DNA of 64,000 bases, taken from Chloroflexota bacterium. GTDB lineage: Bacteria; Chloroflexota; Anaerolineae; Anaerolineales; Villigracilaceae. Where the stretch lies: the NCBI GenBank assembly GCA_016234495.1, contig JACRBI010000030.1, positions 116,600-180,599 on the forward strand, given 5' to 3'. This document shows positions 51,007-59,970 of this stretch, one piece after another. Below the pieces are notes generated by a model that was not told the DNA's origin, ran no database searches, and saw only the letters and a program-made list of their open reading frames with translations. The stretch's first letter is position 1; each line of letters starts with the position of its first letter. The position numbers were made by a program, and so were the translations under genes.

Positions 51007-51918
51007 CTAAGCGTTGGATAAAATACCATCGACAAAAGCGTCGGGGTCAAAAGGTTGCAGATCTTCGGGCTTTTCACCCAAGCCCGCAAAATGAATCGGC
51101 AGACCCAACTCGCGTTGAATGGCAAAAGCCATTCCACCCCGCGCAGATGAATCAAGTTTCGACAAAATCACCCCTGTCACATGTACGGCATCCTTGAACG
51201 AGCGCGCCTGCTGCAACGCGTTCTGCCCGGTTGTGGCATCGAGAACCAGCCACACTTCATGCGGCGCGCCTTCAAGCGCCTTGCCAACCACACGATGCAC
51301 TTTTTTCAATTCTTCCATTAAATTGAAACGGGTATGCAAACGTCCCGCAGTATCTATCATGACGATGTCTACGCTGCGGGCGACTCCGGCCTGAACGGCA
51401 TTGAACGCCACTGCGCCGGGGTCAGACTCCCAGGCACCGACGATCACCTCGACCTGTAGCCTGTCACCCCAAACCTGGAGTTGGTCCATCGCTGCGGCAC
51501 GGAAGGTGTCGGCGGCTCCGAGCAAAATCTTCCTGCCTTCCGAATGAAAACGCGACGCGAGTTTTGCGATGGTGGTAGTCTTGCCCGAACCATTCACGCC
51601 GACAATCAGGATAATGGCAGGCTTGTGATCCAGTTTCAAAGCAGGCGGCGCTTCGAGCCGCGCGCGAAGTTCCTGCCGCAGGGCCGAAAAAAGCTCATTG
51701 GCGCGGATCAGTCCATCGGTCCGCTGGATGCGCTTGAGAGAATCCAAAACGGAGGATGCTGTTTCGATTCCCATATCGGCTTGAATGAGCAGAGATTCCA
51801 AATCATCCCATGTTTCGCTCGTAATTTCTGACGCGCCAAGCAGCGCTGCGATCTGCCCAAAGGCAGCTTTGCTCGAGCGGGAGAGACCGTCTTTCCATCG
51901 TGAGAATAAATTAGTCAT
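51007..51918 (-). CDS. ftsY: Signal recognition particle receptor FtsY
   Basis: 303 residues. N domain helices (1-95), then the SRP-type GTPase G domain: P-loop VGVNGSGKTTTIAKLA, ADTFRAAAMDQLQVW, IDTAGRLHTRFNLMEEL, and LSKLDSSARGGMAFAI. It receives ribosomes with bound SRP at the membrane. The acidic A domain of enterobacterial FtsY is missing, as in many bacteria. TATAAT lies 8 bases before the ATG, suggesting a leaderless or nearly leaderless message. prfB follows. Confidence 0.96.
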   Translation of the reverse strand: MTNLFSRWKDGLSRSSKAAFGQIAALLGASEITSETWDDLESLLIQADMGIETASSVLDSLKRIQRTDGLIRANELFSALRQELRARLEAPPALKLDHKPAIILIVGVNGSGKTTTIAKLASRFHSEGRKILLGAADTFRAAAMDQLQVWGDRLQVEVIVGAWESDPGAVAFNAVQAGVARSVDIVMIDTAGRLHTRFNLMEELKKVHRVVGKALEGAPHEVWLVLDATTGQNALQQARSFKDAVHVTGVILSKLDSSARGGMAFAIQRELGLPIHFAGLGEKPEDLQPFDPDAFVDGILSNA

Positions 51919-51926
51919 GCCGCGCG

Positions 51927-51932
51927 ATTATA
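51927..51932 (-). promoter_or_regulatory. -10 box (TATAAT) 8 bases before the ftsY start codon
   Basis: Consensus TATAAT on the minus strand ends 8 bases before ATG 51918; no Shine-Dalgarno between. No clear -35. Confidence 0.5.
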
Positions 51933-51962
51933 CCCCACGGGCGTAATGCATCAGGGAAATTA

Positions 51963-51971
51963 TGTTATACT
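51963..51971 (+). promoter_or_regulatory. Extended -10 promoter element of trxA
   Basis: TG-T-TATACT (extended -10) about 53 bases before the trxA start; -35 weak. Confidence 0.45.
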
Positions 51972-52024
51972 TTTTTTCGCTCAAATTAAAACATTGTTGA
52001 ATAAAAAATAGATGGAGAAAATAA

Positions 52025-52369
52025 ATGGCTGGAGAACCTATTCAGATATCTGATGAGAGTTTTGAAAAAGATGTGATGCAATCACCGCTGCCGGTGATCG
52101 TGGATTTTTGGGCGCCGTGGTGCGGACCGTGCAAGATGATCGCCCCGACGCTTGAGAAGCTGGCGAAGGAACAGGAAGGCAAACTAATCGTGGCCAAGAT
52201 CAACACCGACGATCATCACGAGTGGATGGAGAAATTTGGCATTCAAGGAATTCCCACTCTGCTTTTTGTTTCGGGCGGCAAGGTTGTTCATCGTCAGGTC
52301 GGCGCTTTGCCAGAACGCATGTTGCGGGAAGTTGTCACGCAATTCATGGAAGTCATCGGCCAGAACTGA
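52025..52369 (+). CDS. trxA: Thioredoxin
   Basis: 114 residues, full-length cytoplasmic thioredoxin. Active site DFWAPWCGPCKMIAP, the cis-Pro loop GIQGIPTLLF, and the TINTDDHHE-like strand are all standard. It keeps cytosolic dithiols reduced via thioredoxin reductase. Slightly acidic N-terminal extension of about five residues. GATGGAGAAA precedes the ATG. A lipoprotein gene follows after 19 bases. Confidence 0.95.
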   Translation: MAGEPIQISDESFEKDVMQSPLPVIVDFWAPWCGPCKMIAPTLEKLAKEQEGKLIVAKINTDDHHEWMEKFGIQGIPTLLFVSGGKVVHRQVGALPERMLREVVTQFMEVIGQN

Positions 52370-52388
52370 TCTTTTCAAGGGAGCTGAA

Positions 52389-53036
52389 ATGAAAAAAGGT
52401 GTTTTTCTTGGGCTGCTGCTCGGTTTGTTGCTGAACGCATGTGTGCCTGCTTTTCTTCAACCAGAGGCAACCCCCAGCCTGGCTCCCATTTCAGTGGAAG
52501 ATTTGCAGGAAACTGCGACCGTTCTCGCGCAAGGATCTTCGCAACCCCTGTCCCTGCCCACCCTCGCTCCGAGCATTACCCCGTTTATAAAGAGTACACC
52601 GACTCAGCAACTTCCAACCGAGACGGCTGTTCCACCTTCGGCAACAATCACAGCGGCTTCAGCATCAGTTCTGTCAATAACGGATACAAGTGCGCTAGGC
52701 ACAACTCCCGTCCTTGAAGTCAGCAGCACACCGACGGTTGGAGCGCCGCATCCTTTGCACTATGGCACGATGCCTCCCAACCTGCCATTTGGGAATATCA
52801 CCTTGATCAATCGGTCAAAAGTTGAAGTGTACATCTCGCTGCGCTGTGTTACAAAAGATGATTATGTCACGATCATTGAATATCCCGTGGGCGGCGCAGT
52901 CAAAACCAGCGCCATTGCCGGGAAATATTCTTATGTGGTCTGGGTCGGCGGAAGGCAAATCACCGGCGAATTTTCGCTCGGCAAATCGCAAGACCTTACG
53001 ATCAAGATTTTCAAGGATCGGGTTGAAATAAAATAA
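52389..53036 (+). CDS. Thr/Pro-linker lipoprotein A
   Basis: 215 residues; start follows GGGAGCTG. Signal with lipobox LLNAC, about 100 residues of Thr/Ser/Pro-rich linker, then a compact C-terminal beta domain (about 130-215) with GNITLINRSKVEVYISLRC and IIEYPVGGAVKTSAIAGKYS. The architecture places a small domain on a flexible stalk outside the cell. The C-terminal domain resembles that of the next gene. No family recognised. Confidence 0.75.
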   Translation: MKKGVFLGLLLGLLLNACVPAFLQPEATPSLAPISVEDLQETATVLAQGSSQPLSLPTLAPSITPFIKSTPTQQLPTETAVPPSATITAASASVLSITDTSALGTTPVLEVSSTPTVGAPHPLHYGTMPPNLPFGNITLINRSKVEVYISLRCVTKDDYVTIIEYPVGGAVKTSAIAGKYSYVVWVGGRQITGEFSLGKSQDLTIKIFKDRVEIK

Positions 53037-53123
53037 GCGCTGCTATTGCTAAAGTCTTTTTGCCACACAGATAAAGAGTTTTTAAGAGAGTGTACTGACA
53101 CAAGAACAATAATGGAGAGAAAC

Positions 53124-53726
53124 ATGTTGAAAAAAATTATGCCTGTCTTGCTTTTGCTCGCCACATTTATTGCGGCTTGCGGACCGCAAGGCACACCAAC
53201 ACTTTCACCAGAGGAAGTTTCCGGCACTGCGATTGCAGACGCCTGGGCGATTGTTACATTGACAGCCGCCGCGGTTCCAACTTCCACGCCGACAGAGATG
53301 CCAAGTCCCACTCCGCTACCCACCTTTACTCCGTTACCGTCCCCGACTTTGGATCTCGCGCTAATAGCATCCCCCACCAACACAGCTCCTGCCGACCCGT
53401 GTGATGGTTACAAAAATCTGGTTGTCAGTTCCGGAGCCAGAATGACCCGCCTGCGGCTGCAAAACGAAGCCGGCGGACCAATAACCCTTTCCATCTATCT
53501 ATACAAAACTCCTTTCGGTGACTGCGGTTACAGTGGATACTCGATCGGCAAAAACGAGAGGGTAATCATTGACTATCCCCAGGGATGTTACTTTTTCGCT
53601 GCGATCATCAATAACCCCAAAAACCCGGGCAAATCCTTTGGTGGCGGCGAGGGCACCTGCGCAAACAACAGCGATCTGTGGGTCGTGAGAATTGGGAAAG
53701 ATCTTATCAATTTGCAATCACCGTAA
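53124..53726 (+). CDS. Thr/Pro-linker lipoprotein B
   Basis: 200 residues from ATG 53124 (GGAGAG six bases upstream). Lipobox IAAC, a Thr/Pro linker (VPTSTPTEMPSPTPLP) and a C-terminal beta domain with GGPITLSIYLYKTPFGDCGY, VIIDYPQGCYFFAAI and four Cys that may form two disulfides. Shares the '(I)I-x-YP-x-G' feature and layout with the preceding gene, so the two are probably diverged paralogues. Function unknown. Ends at a terminator. Confidence 0.75.
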   Translation: MLKKIMPVLLLLATFIAACGPQGTPTLSPEEVSGTAIADAWAIVTLTAAAVPTSTPTEMPSPTPLPTFTPLPSPTLDLALIASPTNTAPADPCDGYKNLVVSSGARMTRLRLQNEAGGPITLSIYLYKTPFGDCGYSGYSIGKNERVIIDYPQGCYFFAAIINNPKNPGKSFGGGEGTCANNSDLWVVRIGKDLINLQSP

Positions 53727-53743
53727 TTTGATAAAACAAACGA

Positions 53744-53781
53744 GATAAAAAATAGCGGCTTTTCAGCCGCTATTTTTTATC
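53744..53781. terminator. Bidirectional intrinsic terminator
   Basis: Perfect 17-bp stem (53744-53760 and 53765-53781) with a TTTC loop and A/T runs inside the stem, between lipoprotein B and murA. Confidence 0.93.
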
Positions 53782-55061
53782 TATTCAGAAGCACGTTGTA
53801 TCTTTGCGCCCAACGAACGCAGCTTATCGTCCACGCGCTCGTAGCCTCTCTCGATCTGACTGATGTTCCGAATCTTTGAAGTCCCTTTTGCCGCAAGAGC
53901 CGCCAGCACCAGAGCCATGCCGGCGCGGATGTCGGGGCTTTCGAGTTTTTCAGCAAACAACTGTGTGCGACCCTGAATCAGAACCCGATACGGGTCGCAT
54001 AAAATGATGCGCGCGCCCATTCCGACAAGTTTGTCGGTGAAGTACATGCGCCCGGAAAACATCCAATCATGGAAGAGCACAGAACCGACCGCCTGAGTGG
54101 CGACCGTGATCGCGATGCTGGTCAAGTCAGTTGGGAATGCAGGCCAGACGTTGGTTTTGATCTCAGGCACTGCGCCATCAAGATCGGAGGCAATCACGAG
54201 GGATTGCTCGGATGGCACGAGCAAATCACTTCCATCGACATTCCAATTCACACCCAGGCGATGAAAAACCTGCCGCACCATTTCAAGATGCTCAACTCCG
54301 GCATTTCGAATTCGAATTTCACCGCGCGTCACAACTGCCGCGCCGATGTAGCTGACCACTTCAAGCAGATCAGGCCCAATGGTAAATTCCCCGCCCGTCA
54401 ACGAAGGCACACCAGATATATGCAGGGTGTTCGAGCCGATGCCTTCTATCTTTGCGCCGAGGTTATTTAAAAATCGGCACACCTCTTGAACGTGCGGCTC
54501 AGACGCGGCGTTGCGGATTTGAGTTTCGCCTTTGGCAAGCACCGCCGCCATGACAGCATTCTCGGTGGCGGTCACGCTCGCTTCATCCAATAGAATATCT
54601 GCTCCGTGTAATTCAGCAGCCTCAATATCGAAGACTCGGTCGTAAGTTATCTTTGCGCCCAGCGCGCGCAACGCCAGGATATGCGTATCCAGCCGGCGCC
54701 GCCCGATCACGTCCCCACCGGGAGGAGGCAATCGAAGCTCGCCCGCGCGCGCCAACACTGGTCCAGCGATGAGAATTGACGCTCGGATGCGGCGGCACAG
54801 GTCCGGGTCCAGATGAGATGCGACCAGTTCGCGGGTCGTGATCCGCCAGGAGTTGACATCCACTTCTTCAACCTGCGCGCCCAAACTCTCAATCAGTTTT
54901 CGCATGGCCAGCACATCGCGAATCTGCGGCACATTATGAAGCACAACCGGTTCCGAGGTGAGCAAACATGCGGCAAGCAAAGGTAATGCCGCATTCTTGT
55001 TTCCCGAAGGGGTTACCTCGCCATGTAATGCATGCCCGCCCTCGACAATAAATTCTTCCAT
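53781..55061 (-). CDS. murA: UDP-N-acetylglucosamine 1-carboxyvinyltransferase with Asp in place of the catalytic Cys
   Basis: 426 residues from ATG 55061 (AAGGAG upstream). MurA transfers enolpyruvate from PEP to UDP-GlcNAc, the first committed step of peptidoglycan synthesis. EPSP-synthase-like fold with GNKNAALPLLAACLL (Lys-Asn pair near the N-terminus) and RIRASILIAGPVLAR. The active-site loop reads LPPPGGDVIGRR: the position of the fosfomycin-targeted Cys is Asp, as in Mycobacterium and Chlamydia MurA. This predicts fosfomycin insensitivity. Its presence implies a peptidoglycan wall. Confidence 0.95.
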   Translation of the reverse strand: MEEFIVEGGHALHGEVTPSGNKNAALPLLAACLLTSEPVVLHNVPQIRDVLAMRKLIESLGAQVEEVDVNSWRITTRELVASHLDPDLCRRIRASILIAGPVLARAGELRLPPPGGDVIGRRRLDTHILALRALGAKITYDRVFDIEAAELHGADILLDEASVTATENAVMAAVLAKGETQIRNAASEPHVQEVCRFLNNLGAKIEGIGSNTLHISGVPSLTGGEFTIGPDLLEVVSYIGAAVVTRGEIRIRNAGVEHLEMVRQVFHRLGVNWNVDGSDLLVPSEQSLVIASDLDGAVPEIKTNVWPAFPTDLTSIAITVATQAVGSVLFHDWMFSGRMYFTDKLVGMGARIILCDPYRVLIQGRTQLFAEKLESPDIRAGMALVLAALAAKGTSKIRNISQIERGYERVDDKLRSLGAKIQRASE

Positions 55062-55152
55062 AAATTCTCCTTGACAAGCCTGCAAAATTGTAAGGCATTT
55101 TTATTAAATCGCCAAGAACATTACAATTGACTTGCACGAAACAGCGATTTTG

Positions 55153-55181
55153 TTGACGCATCAATTAGGAATTATAATAAT
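55153..55181 (+). promoter_or_regulatory. Promoter of the prepilin peptidase gene
   Basis: TTGACG (55153-55158) and AATAAT (55176-55181) with 17 bases; an overlapping TATAAT at 55173-55178. Only 5-8 bases separate the -10 from ATG 55187, so the message is probably leaderless. Confidence 0.6.
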
Positions 55182-55186
55182 TTCAA

Positions 55187-55975
55187 ATGTCAATCACCCT
55201 GATCGCGCCTGCAATTCTCGGATGGCTTGCAGGCTTAATAATTAATTATCTTGCAGATGTGCTGCCCCTCACGCGGAGATTCAGCCAGCCAACCTGCATT
55301 CACTGCGGCGCGCAATTCACCTGGAAGGATTATTTTCTTTTCCGAAAATGTCAAAACGGGCATGCGCGGAACATCCGCCTTTGGATCGTCCAGGCCGCGG
55401 TACTGGCATCGAGCATTTATATTTGGATTCAACCGCCGTCAAAGCTGGGATTTTTTCTCGGGTTGATTCTGCTGATCTATTTTGGACTGGTCTTCGTGAT
55501 CGACATGGAACACCGCCTGATCCTCCACCCGACCAGCATCTTCGGCTCTTTTCTTGGACTTTTGGCTGGGTGGCTGAATTGGGGGATTGTGCCTACCCTG
55601 AAAGGTGGTTTAAGTGGGCTGCTGATCATGCTGGCGCTTTATTTTTTTGGCGTGCTCTTCGCCCGTGCCCGCGCAAAACGCATGGTCGCGCTTGGGCAGG
55701 AACCCGATGACGAAGAGGCGCTTGGCGCAGGCGACGTGATCTTGATTACCATCCTCGGCTTTATTCTCGGCTGGCCGCTGATCTGGTTTGGCCTGTTATT
55801 CGGAATTCTGCTTGGCGGCTTTTTTAGTTTACTGATCATCTTATGGCTGGTGATTTCGCGCAAATATGAAAAGAACGCATTGATGCTTTTCATTCCGTAC
55901 GGTCCGTATTTTATTACGAGCGCCTTCCTCATTATTTTCTTTCCCAAGTTCCTGATGTTGCTCGTGCCCGGATAA
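55187..55975 (+). CDS. Prepilin peptidase (type IV leader peptidase, A24)
   Basis: 262 residues, about seven helices. An N-terminal zinc-type loop CIHCGAQFTWKDYF...KCQNGH, then the two catalytic aspartates: VFVIDMEHRLI (first) and ALGAGDVILITILG (GxGD). It cleaves the leader of type IV pilins and TadE-like pseudopilins, which follow directly. The methylase half seems reduced. Overlap and order suggest it starts the pilus operon. Confidence 0.93.
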   Translation: MSITLIAPAILGWLAGLIINYLADVLPLTRRFSQPTCIHCGAQFTWKDYFLFRKCQNGHARNIRLWIVQAAVLASSIYIWIQPPSKLGFFLGLILLIYFGLVFVIDMEHRLILHPTSIFGSFLGLLAGWLNWGIVPTLKGGLSGLLIMLALYFFGVLFARARAKRMVALGQEPDDEEALGAGDVILITILGFILGWPLIWFGLLFGILLGGFFSLLIILWLVISRKYEKNALMLFIPYGPYFITSAFLIIFFPKFLMLLVPG

Positions 55976-56000
55976 ATTGGAAACACTTTACGAGAAAAAA

Positions 56001-57137
56001 ATGAAAAAATCCCCGCTCAAACAACCCGGAAAACGCCGCGCGCAAGCCATGGTCGAGTTTATGCTCGCCCTGCCACTGCTGTTGTTGCTCATCTACGGCA
56101 CCATCGAAGTCGGGCGTCTGATATTTATTTTTTCATCGGTTGCGAACGCTTCGCGCGAAGCCGCGAGATACGGCTCCACCACCGGAGAAATTGACGATGT
56201 CGCCTTTTACCAAAACTGCGACGGAATTCGCGACGCTGCCAATGAATCCGCTTTTATCGTTCCGTTTGACGAGATCAATATCACCTACGACCGCGGCGTA
56301 AATGAGCACGGGGAGCAGATCCCCATTTCAGACATTGACCCGGATCCGGAGGCAGATACCTGCCCGATCGACGAGGATATGATCCGCAACGGTGACCGAA
56401 TCATCGTGCAGGTTTCAGCGCAATATGAACCGATCATCTCGATCATCCCGATCGACCCGCTGGAAATTGTGTCAGCCAGCGCGCATACTTTCCTGGTTTC
56501 CATCCCAATTGTTGGGTCTGCCATGCCGACCGGTTTCTTCGCTGAAACCAGCACCCCATCCCTGACCCCGACCATTATCACAGTCACCAGCCCGCCGACG
56601 CTCGCCTTCACCGCCACATCGACTCATCTTCCTCCGTCGGGAAAGACACCGACCAGCATCGTGCCGGTGGATACGATTCCGCCCACGATAACCTTTACAC
56701 CAACCAACACATCCCTGCCGACCCACACCCCATCGATTACACCCACACCGATCAGTTGTTCCGGACTCAGCGGCGTCTCACATGGCCCACTCACAATTGA
56801 CGGCGACGTCATGAAGATGCAGATCACCAACAACAGCGGACACGTACTCTCCACCGCGGAAGTTTATCTCGAATGGAACCACGACACAGGTCACCGATCC
56901 GCTTCTGACCCGACCCTGCATCTCAGAAGGATCAACATCGCAGGTCAAACATGGATCGGAGATATTCAAACTCCTTCTGCATATATCCCCGCATTCTACC
57001 CGTTCATCCCGACTGGCGAATCGACCATTCAATTCAGGTTCCATCAAAACTACGACCTGACAGATGGAACAGAGCGTATCATCATCAACTTTTCCACACC
57101 GGGCTGTGTAAATTACCCGGTAGATTCAAGGAATTAA
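56001..57137 (+). CDS. TadE-like minor pilin with Thr/Pro stalk and C-terminal beta domain
   Basis: 378 residues from ATG 56001 (an upstream TTG is possible). TadE signature: basic N-terminus then AQAMVEFMLALPLLLLLIYG, where a leader peptidase could cut before or after the hydrophobic helix, and ASREAARYGS. After about residue 175 comes a Thr/Pro-rich stalk (to about 255) and a C-terminal domain with SHGPLTIDGDVMKMQITNNS and one Cys pair. Minor pilin or surface protein. Confidence 0.85.
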   Translation: MKKSPLKQPGKRRAQAMVEFMLALPLLLLLIYGTIEVGRLIFIFSSVANASREAARYGSTTGEIDDVAFYQNCDGIRDAANESAFIVPFDEINITYDRGVNEHGEQIPISDIDPDPEADTCPIDEDMIRNGDRIIVQVSAQYEPIISIIPIDPLEIVSASAHTFLVSIPIVGSAMPTGFFAETSTPSLTPTIITVTSPPTLAFTATSTHLPPSGKTPTSIVPVDTIPPTITFTPTNTSLPTHTPSITPTPISCSGLSGVSHGPLTIDGDVMKMQITNNSGHVLSTAEVYLEWNHDTGHRSASDPTLHLRRINIAGQTWIGDIQTPSAYIPAFYPFIPTGESTIQFRFHQNYDLTDGTERIIINFSTPGCVNYPVDSRN

Positions 57138-57151
57138 CCATTTCGGTCAAC

Positions 57152-57628
57152 ATGTCAAAGTTAAAAAATAAACCAAACAAAAGTGAACGCGGACAGAGTC
57201 TGGTTGAGCTGGCAGTCACTTTGCCGGTGCTCATCCTGCTCCTGCTCGGCACGGTTGATTTTGGCATGGCGATCTTCTCATATTCAATATTAAGGGATGC
57301 CGCGCAGGAAGGCGCGTTTTACGGTTCGTTCAACCCGACCAATAAAGCCGAGATCGAAAATCGCGCACGCAACATCTCACCGCGCAAAGAGGGTGACATT
57401 TTTTCTTCACCAGTAAATTTGCGGGACGAATCGCTCATCACGGTGACGGTAAAAACGACCGGCGCACCATGTCAGGGAATAACGCATGGTATTGCGAACA
57501 CCATGAACGTCAGCGTATCATATAAATATCCGATCCTCATGCCTTTCGTCGGGCAGCTTATGGGAGATAATACAATTCTATTGACGGGCAAGGCAACCAA
57601 CATCATTCTTCAGCCGGCATGTCCATGA
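57152..57628 (+). CDS. TadE-like minor pilin (short)
   Basis: 158 residues. Basic N-terminus ERGQSLVELAVTLPVLILLL with the typical Glu five residues into the helix (as in type IV pilins), then LRDAAQEGAFYGS. Only one Cys pair near the end (CQG and ACP). The gene overlaps the next by four bases (ATGA). Shorter than its neighbours and without a Thr/Pro stalk; likely a structural TadE subunit. Confidence 0.87.
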   Translation: MSKLKNKPNKSERGQSLVELAVTLPVLILLLLGTVDFGMAIFSYSILRDAAQEGAFYGSFNPTNKAEIENRARNISPRKEGDIFSSPVNLRDESLITVTVKTTGAPCQGITHGIANTMNVSVSYKYPILMPFVGQLMGDNTILLTGKATNIILQPACP

Positions 57629-58890
57629 AAAAAACATTTCGTACTCTTATCAATTACAAAAAACACGAGCGTGGTCAGGCGATGATCATCATCGTATTTT
57701 CATTGATCGGATTATTGGGCGTATCAGCGCTCGCGATTGACGGAAGTAACGCATTTGCGGATCGCAGCCGGGCGCAGAACGCCGCATCTGCCACCGCGCT
57801 GACTGCCGCAGTGAGCCGCATCGAGGGCGATAACTGGCGAAGCGCTGCGCTCGCCACCGCCGCCGCAAATGGGTACGACAACAACGGCATCACCAACACT
57901 GTTGAATTAAACACCCCGCCCACCAGTGACCCATACACCGGAAATCCGGAATATATCGAAGTGATCATCACCTCGTACGTGGACACATACTTCGGTCCTG
58001 TGATCGGCGTTCCGCAAATCGTCAACAGAGTCTCGGCCATATCCCAATCCAAGCCTGCGGTGCTTGGCCCAATGTTCGATGGGTACGCGCTTGTCAGCCT
58101 CGCCCCGCACAGCCGCTGCGACCGCGACAAATCGTTCTGGATCCACGGCGAAGCCACCATCAGCCTCGAAGGCGGCGGGCTGTTCATTAATTCAGACAAC
58201 CCCGACTGTGCCTTCGTCCAGTTTGGCAGCGGCAGCATCCGCATCATGGACGAGAGTCCATTTGCAGTTGTCGGCGGAGCGCAGGTGCAAAAACCCAAGC
58301 TGATCACTCCATTCCCAATGCAGACTGGCGCCGTTCCCATGGCTTATCCACCAGCATTTCAAATGCCTAAAGTTGGCTGCGGCTCAGACGAAGCCATGGT
58401 GGATGAAGTCAACGGCACAATGACGGCTGGAAACTGGGGTGACGATGAATTTCCGCCCAAGGGAGTCCACTCGCTTGAAAGCGGCACATACTGCATTAAC
58501 GGAGATTTCATCCTCGAGGGCGGTGAACGGTTGAACGGGTCTAATGTTGTCATCCTGGTGAAAAGCGGAGAAATCAAGATCAGCGGAGATGCGGAAATTA
58601 AATTAAGCGCGCCCAAAGGCGGCGACCTAAAGGGACTGCTGTTCTACATGCCGATCAAGAATAAAAGCCTTTTGAGCCTGAACGGCAACGCTGATTCGAG
58701 CCTGACAGGCACGATCCTCGCCCCGGGCGCAAACGTCCGCATTACCGGGTTCTCATCAGAGAGCGGCTTGCACAGCCAGATCATCGGCTACTACATCGAA
58801 GTGGATGGGCAAAGCAATGTCATCATCAAATACAAGGATGACCAGAATTACGATGCGTTTAAAATGCCAGAAGTGATCCTGACGCAGTAA
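57625..58890 (+). CDS. TadG-like protein with beta-helix-like domain
   Basis: 421 residues from ATG 57625 (57619 also possible). The N-terminal TadG segment is ERGQAMIIIVFSLIGLLGVS and LAIDGSNAFADRSRAQNAAS, the Flp-pilus assembly type. Instead of a VWA domain the rest is rich in Gly and short strands (FWIHGEATISLEGGGLFIN, IKISGDAEIKLSAPKGGDLK), like a right-handed beta-helix or DUF7305-type module. Probably secreted and membrane-anchored through its N-terminal helix. No terminator is visible after it. Confidence 0.82.
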   Translation: MKKTFRTLINYKKHERGQAMIIIVFSLIGLLGVSALAIDGSNAFADRSRAQNAASATALTAAVSRIEGDNWRSAALATAAANGYDNNGITNTVELNTPPTSDPYTGNPEYIEVIITSYVDTYFGPVIGVPQIVNRVSAISQSKPAVLGPMFDGYALVSLAPHSRCDRDKSFWIHGEATISLEGGGLFINSDNPDCAFVQFGSGSIRIMDESPFAVVGGAQVQKPKLITPFPMQTGAVPMAYPPAFQMPKVGCGSDEAMVDEVNGTMTAGNWGDDEFPPKGVHSLESGTYCINGDFILEGGERLNGSNVVILVKSGEIKISGDAEIKLSAPKGGDLKGLLFYMPIKNKSLLSLNGNADSSLTGTILAPGANVRITGFSSESGLHSQIIGYYIEVDGQSNVIIKYKDDQNYDAFKMPEVILTQ

Positions 58891-59249
58891 AGAATATTTT
58901 TGCCGTCAAAAGTGGGCTGAAACAATAGACCTCTTGTAAAAATACTTATAAGGCGGGTTTTCAACCTGCCATGCTTCAAAATTAATCAAAAGGTCAGGCT
59001 AAAAGCCTGATCTACGAGTGACTTGATACCGATAAAGTCTAAAAAATTCTTACAGTTCTGTTAGCGTTACAGGTTACTTACACGGTTTTTCCCATCTTTT
59101 TATTGGTATATAATATGTCTGGACTAAAAAAGCAGCATCCCTTTCCATTAACCCTCCTGCCTGCATCTCAGCCAACTGATCGATCCTAATCCACCCAGTA
59201 TCAATAGGGGATGACTTGGTTTAGCAAGGCATAGTATAAAGGCTGAATT
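58891..59249. other. 359-base intergenic region with small palindromes
   Basis: Contains two hairpin-like palindromes: GGCGGGTT..AACCTGCC (58952-58970, one mismatch) and TCAGGCT-AAA-AGCCTGA (58994-59010), typical dispersed repeats. Near 59105-59116 TATAATATG is a possible -10 for the TadE gene at 59250. No coding potential seen. Confidence 0.6.
58952..59010. repeat. Pair of short palindromes
   Basis: Two 7-8-bp hairpins in tandem: GGCGGGTT-ttc-AACCTGCC and TCAGGCT-aaa-AGCCTGA. REP-like; no T-run. Confidence 0.75.
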
Positions 59250-59945
59250 ATGAGAGACATCCTGCAAAAAATTTATTCTTATTTATTTATGAAAATCGAC
59301 CCGCAAAGGAAAAAGGGCGCGCGTAAGCCCAAAGCCCAGAGCATGGTCGAGTTTGCCATTTTATTGCCAGTATTGATCATGCTTTTTTCAGGGATGGTTG
59401 AGTTCGGATTCATGCTCAACTCGTATCTATCACTGCTTGATGCCACCCGCCAGGCAGCACGTTTATACAGCAACACGACTCCCTTTTATCTGGATACTGC
59501 CACCAACACGATTGAAGATGACCTGAATTTTTATCTCGATTGCGCGCAATCCGCTGTCGACATTCTCGCCCCGCCCTCCGACCCTGACGCGCGCCAGATC
59601 ATATTGGACCCCACCCGCGATGATGTTGTCATTTCCGTTTTGAGCATAAGCATAGATGAAGCGCCAGACCCGGATATCATCTCAACCATTGTCAGGCACC
59701 CTACGGGTTCACTTTACTATAGTTTATACGGGAACCAGCTGTCAGCGTATACAGATACGGACATTGAAAATTTCATGACCCAAAACGATAGGATACCGGT
59801 GGAAACCGGCATCCTAATCGTCGAGATATATCATGGTTACAAGGGAGTCCTCAAACTTCCCTGGGTTGAACCATTTATGAATGATGATAATCCAGTCACG
59901 TTACATGCATCCACGATCATGCCGTTGGTAGCAGCCAAACCATAG
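59250..59945 (+). CDS. TadE-like minor pilin
   Basis: 231 residues. Long basic N-terminus (RKKGARKPKAQSMVEFAILL) and hydrophobic helix to about residue 52, with FGFMLNSYLSLLDATRQAAR as the amphipathic continuation. The C-terminal 170 residues are a mixed beta domain with no Cys pair except CAQS. First gene of a second TadE/TadG set after the palindrome-bearing gap. GGCTGAATT precedes the ATG; no clear Shine-Dalgarno. Confidence 0.85.
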   Translation: MRDILQKIYSYLFMKIDPQRKKGARKPKAQSMVEFAILLPVLIMLFSGMVEFGFMLNSYLSLLDATRQAARLYSNTTPFYLDTATNTIEDDLNFYLDCAQSAVDILAPPSDPDARQIILDPTRDDVVISVLSISIDEAPDPDIISTIVRHPTGSLYYSLYGNQLSAYTDTDIENFMTQNDRIPVETGILIVEIYHGYKGVLKLPWVEPFMNDDNPVTLHASTIMPLVAAKP

Positions 59946-59970
59946 CTATCCCATTTTCAGCAGGCATAAT

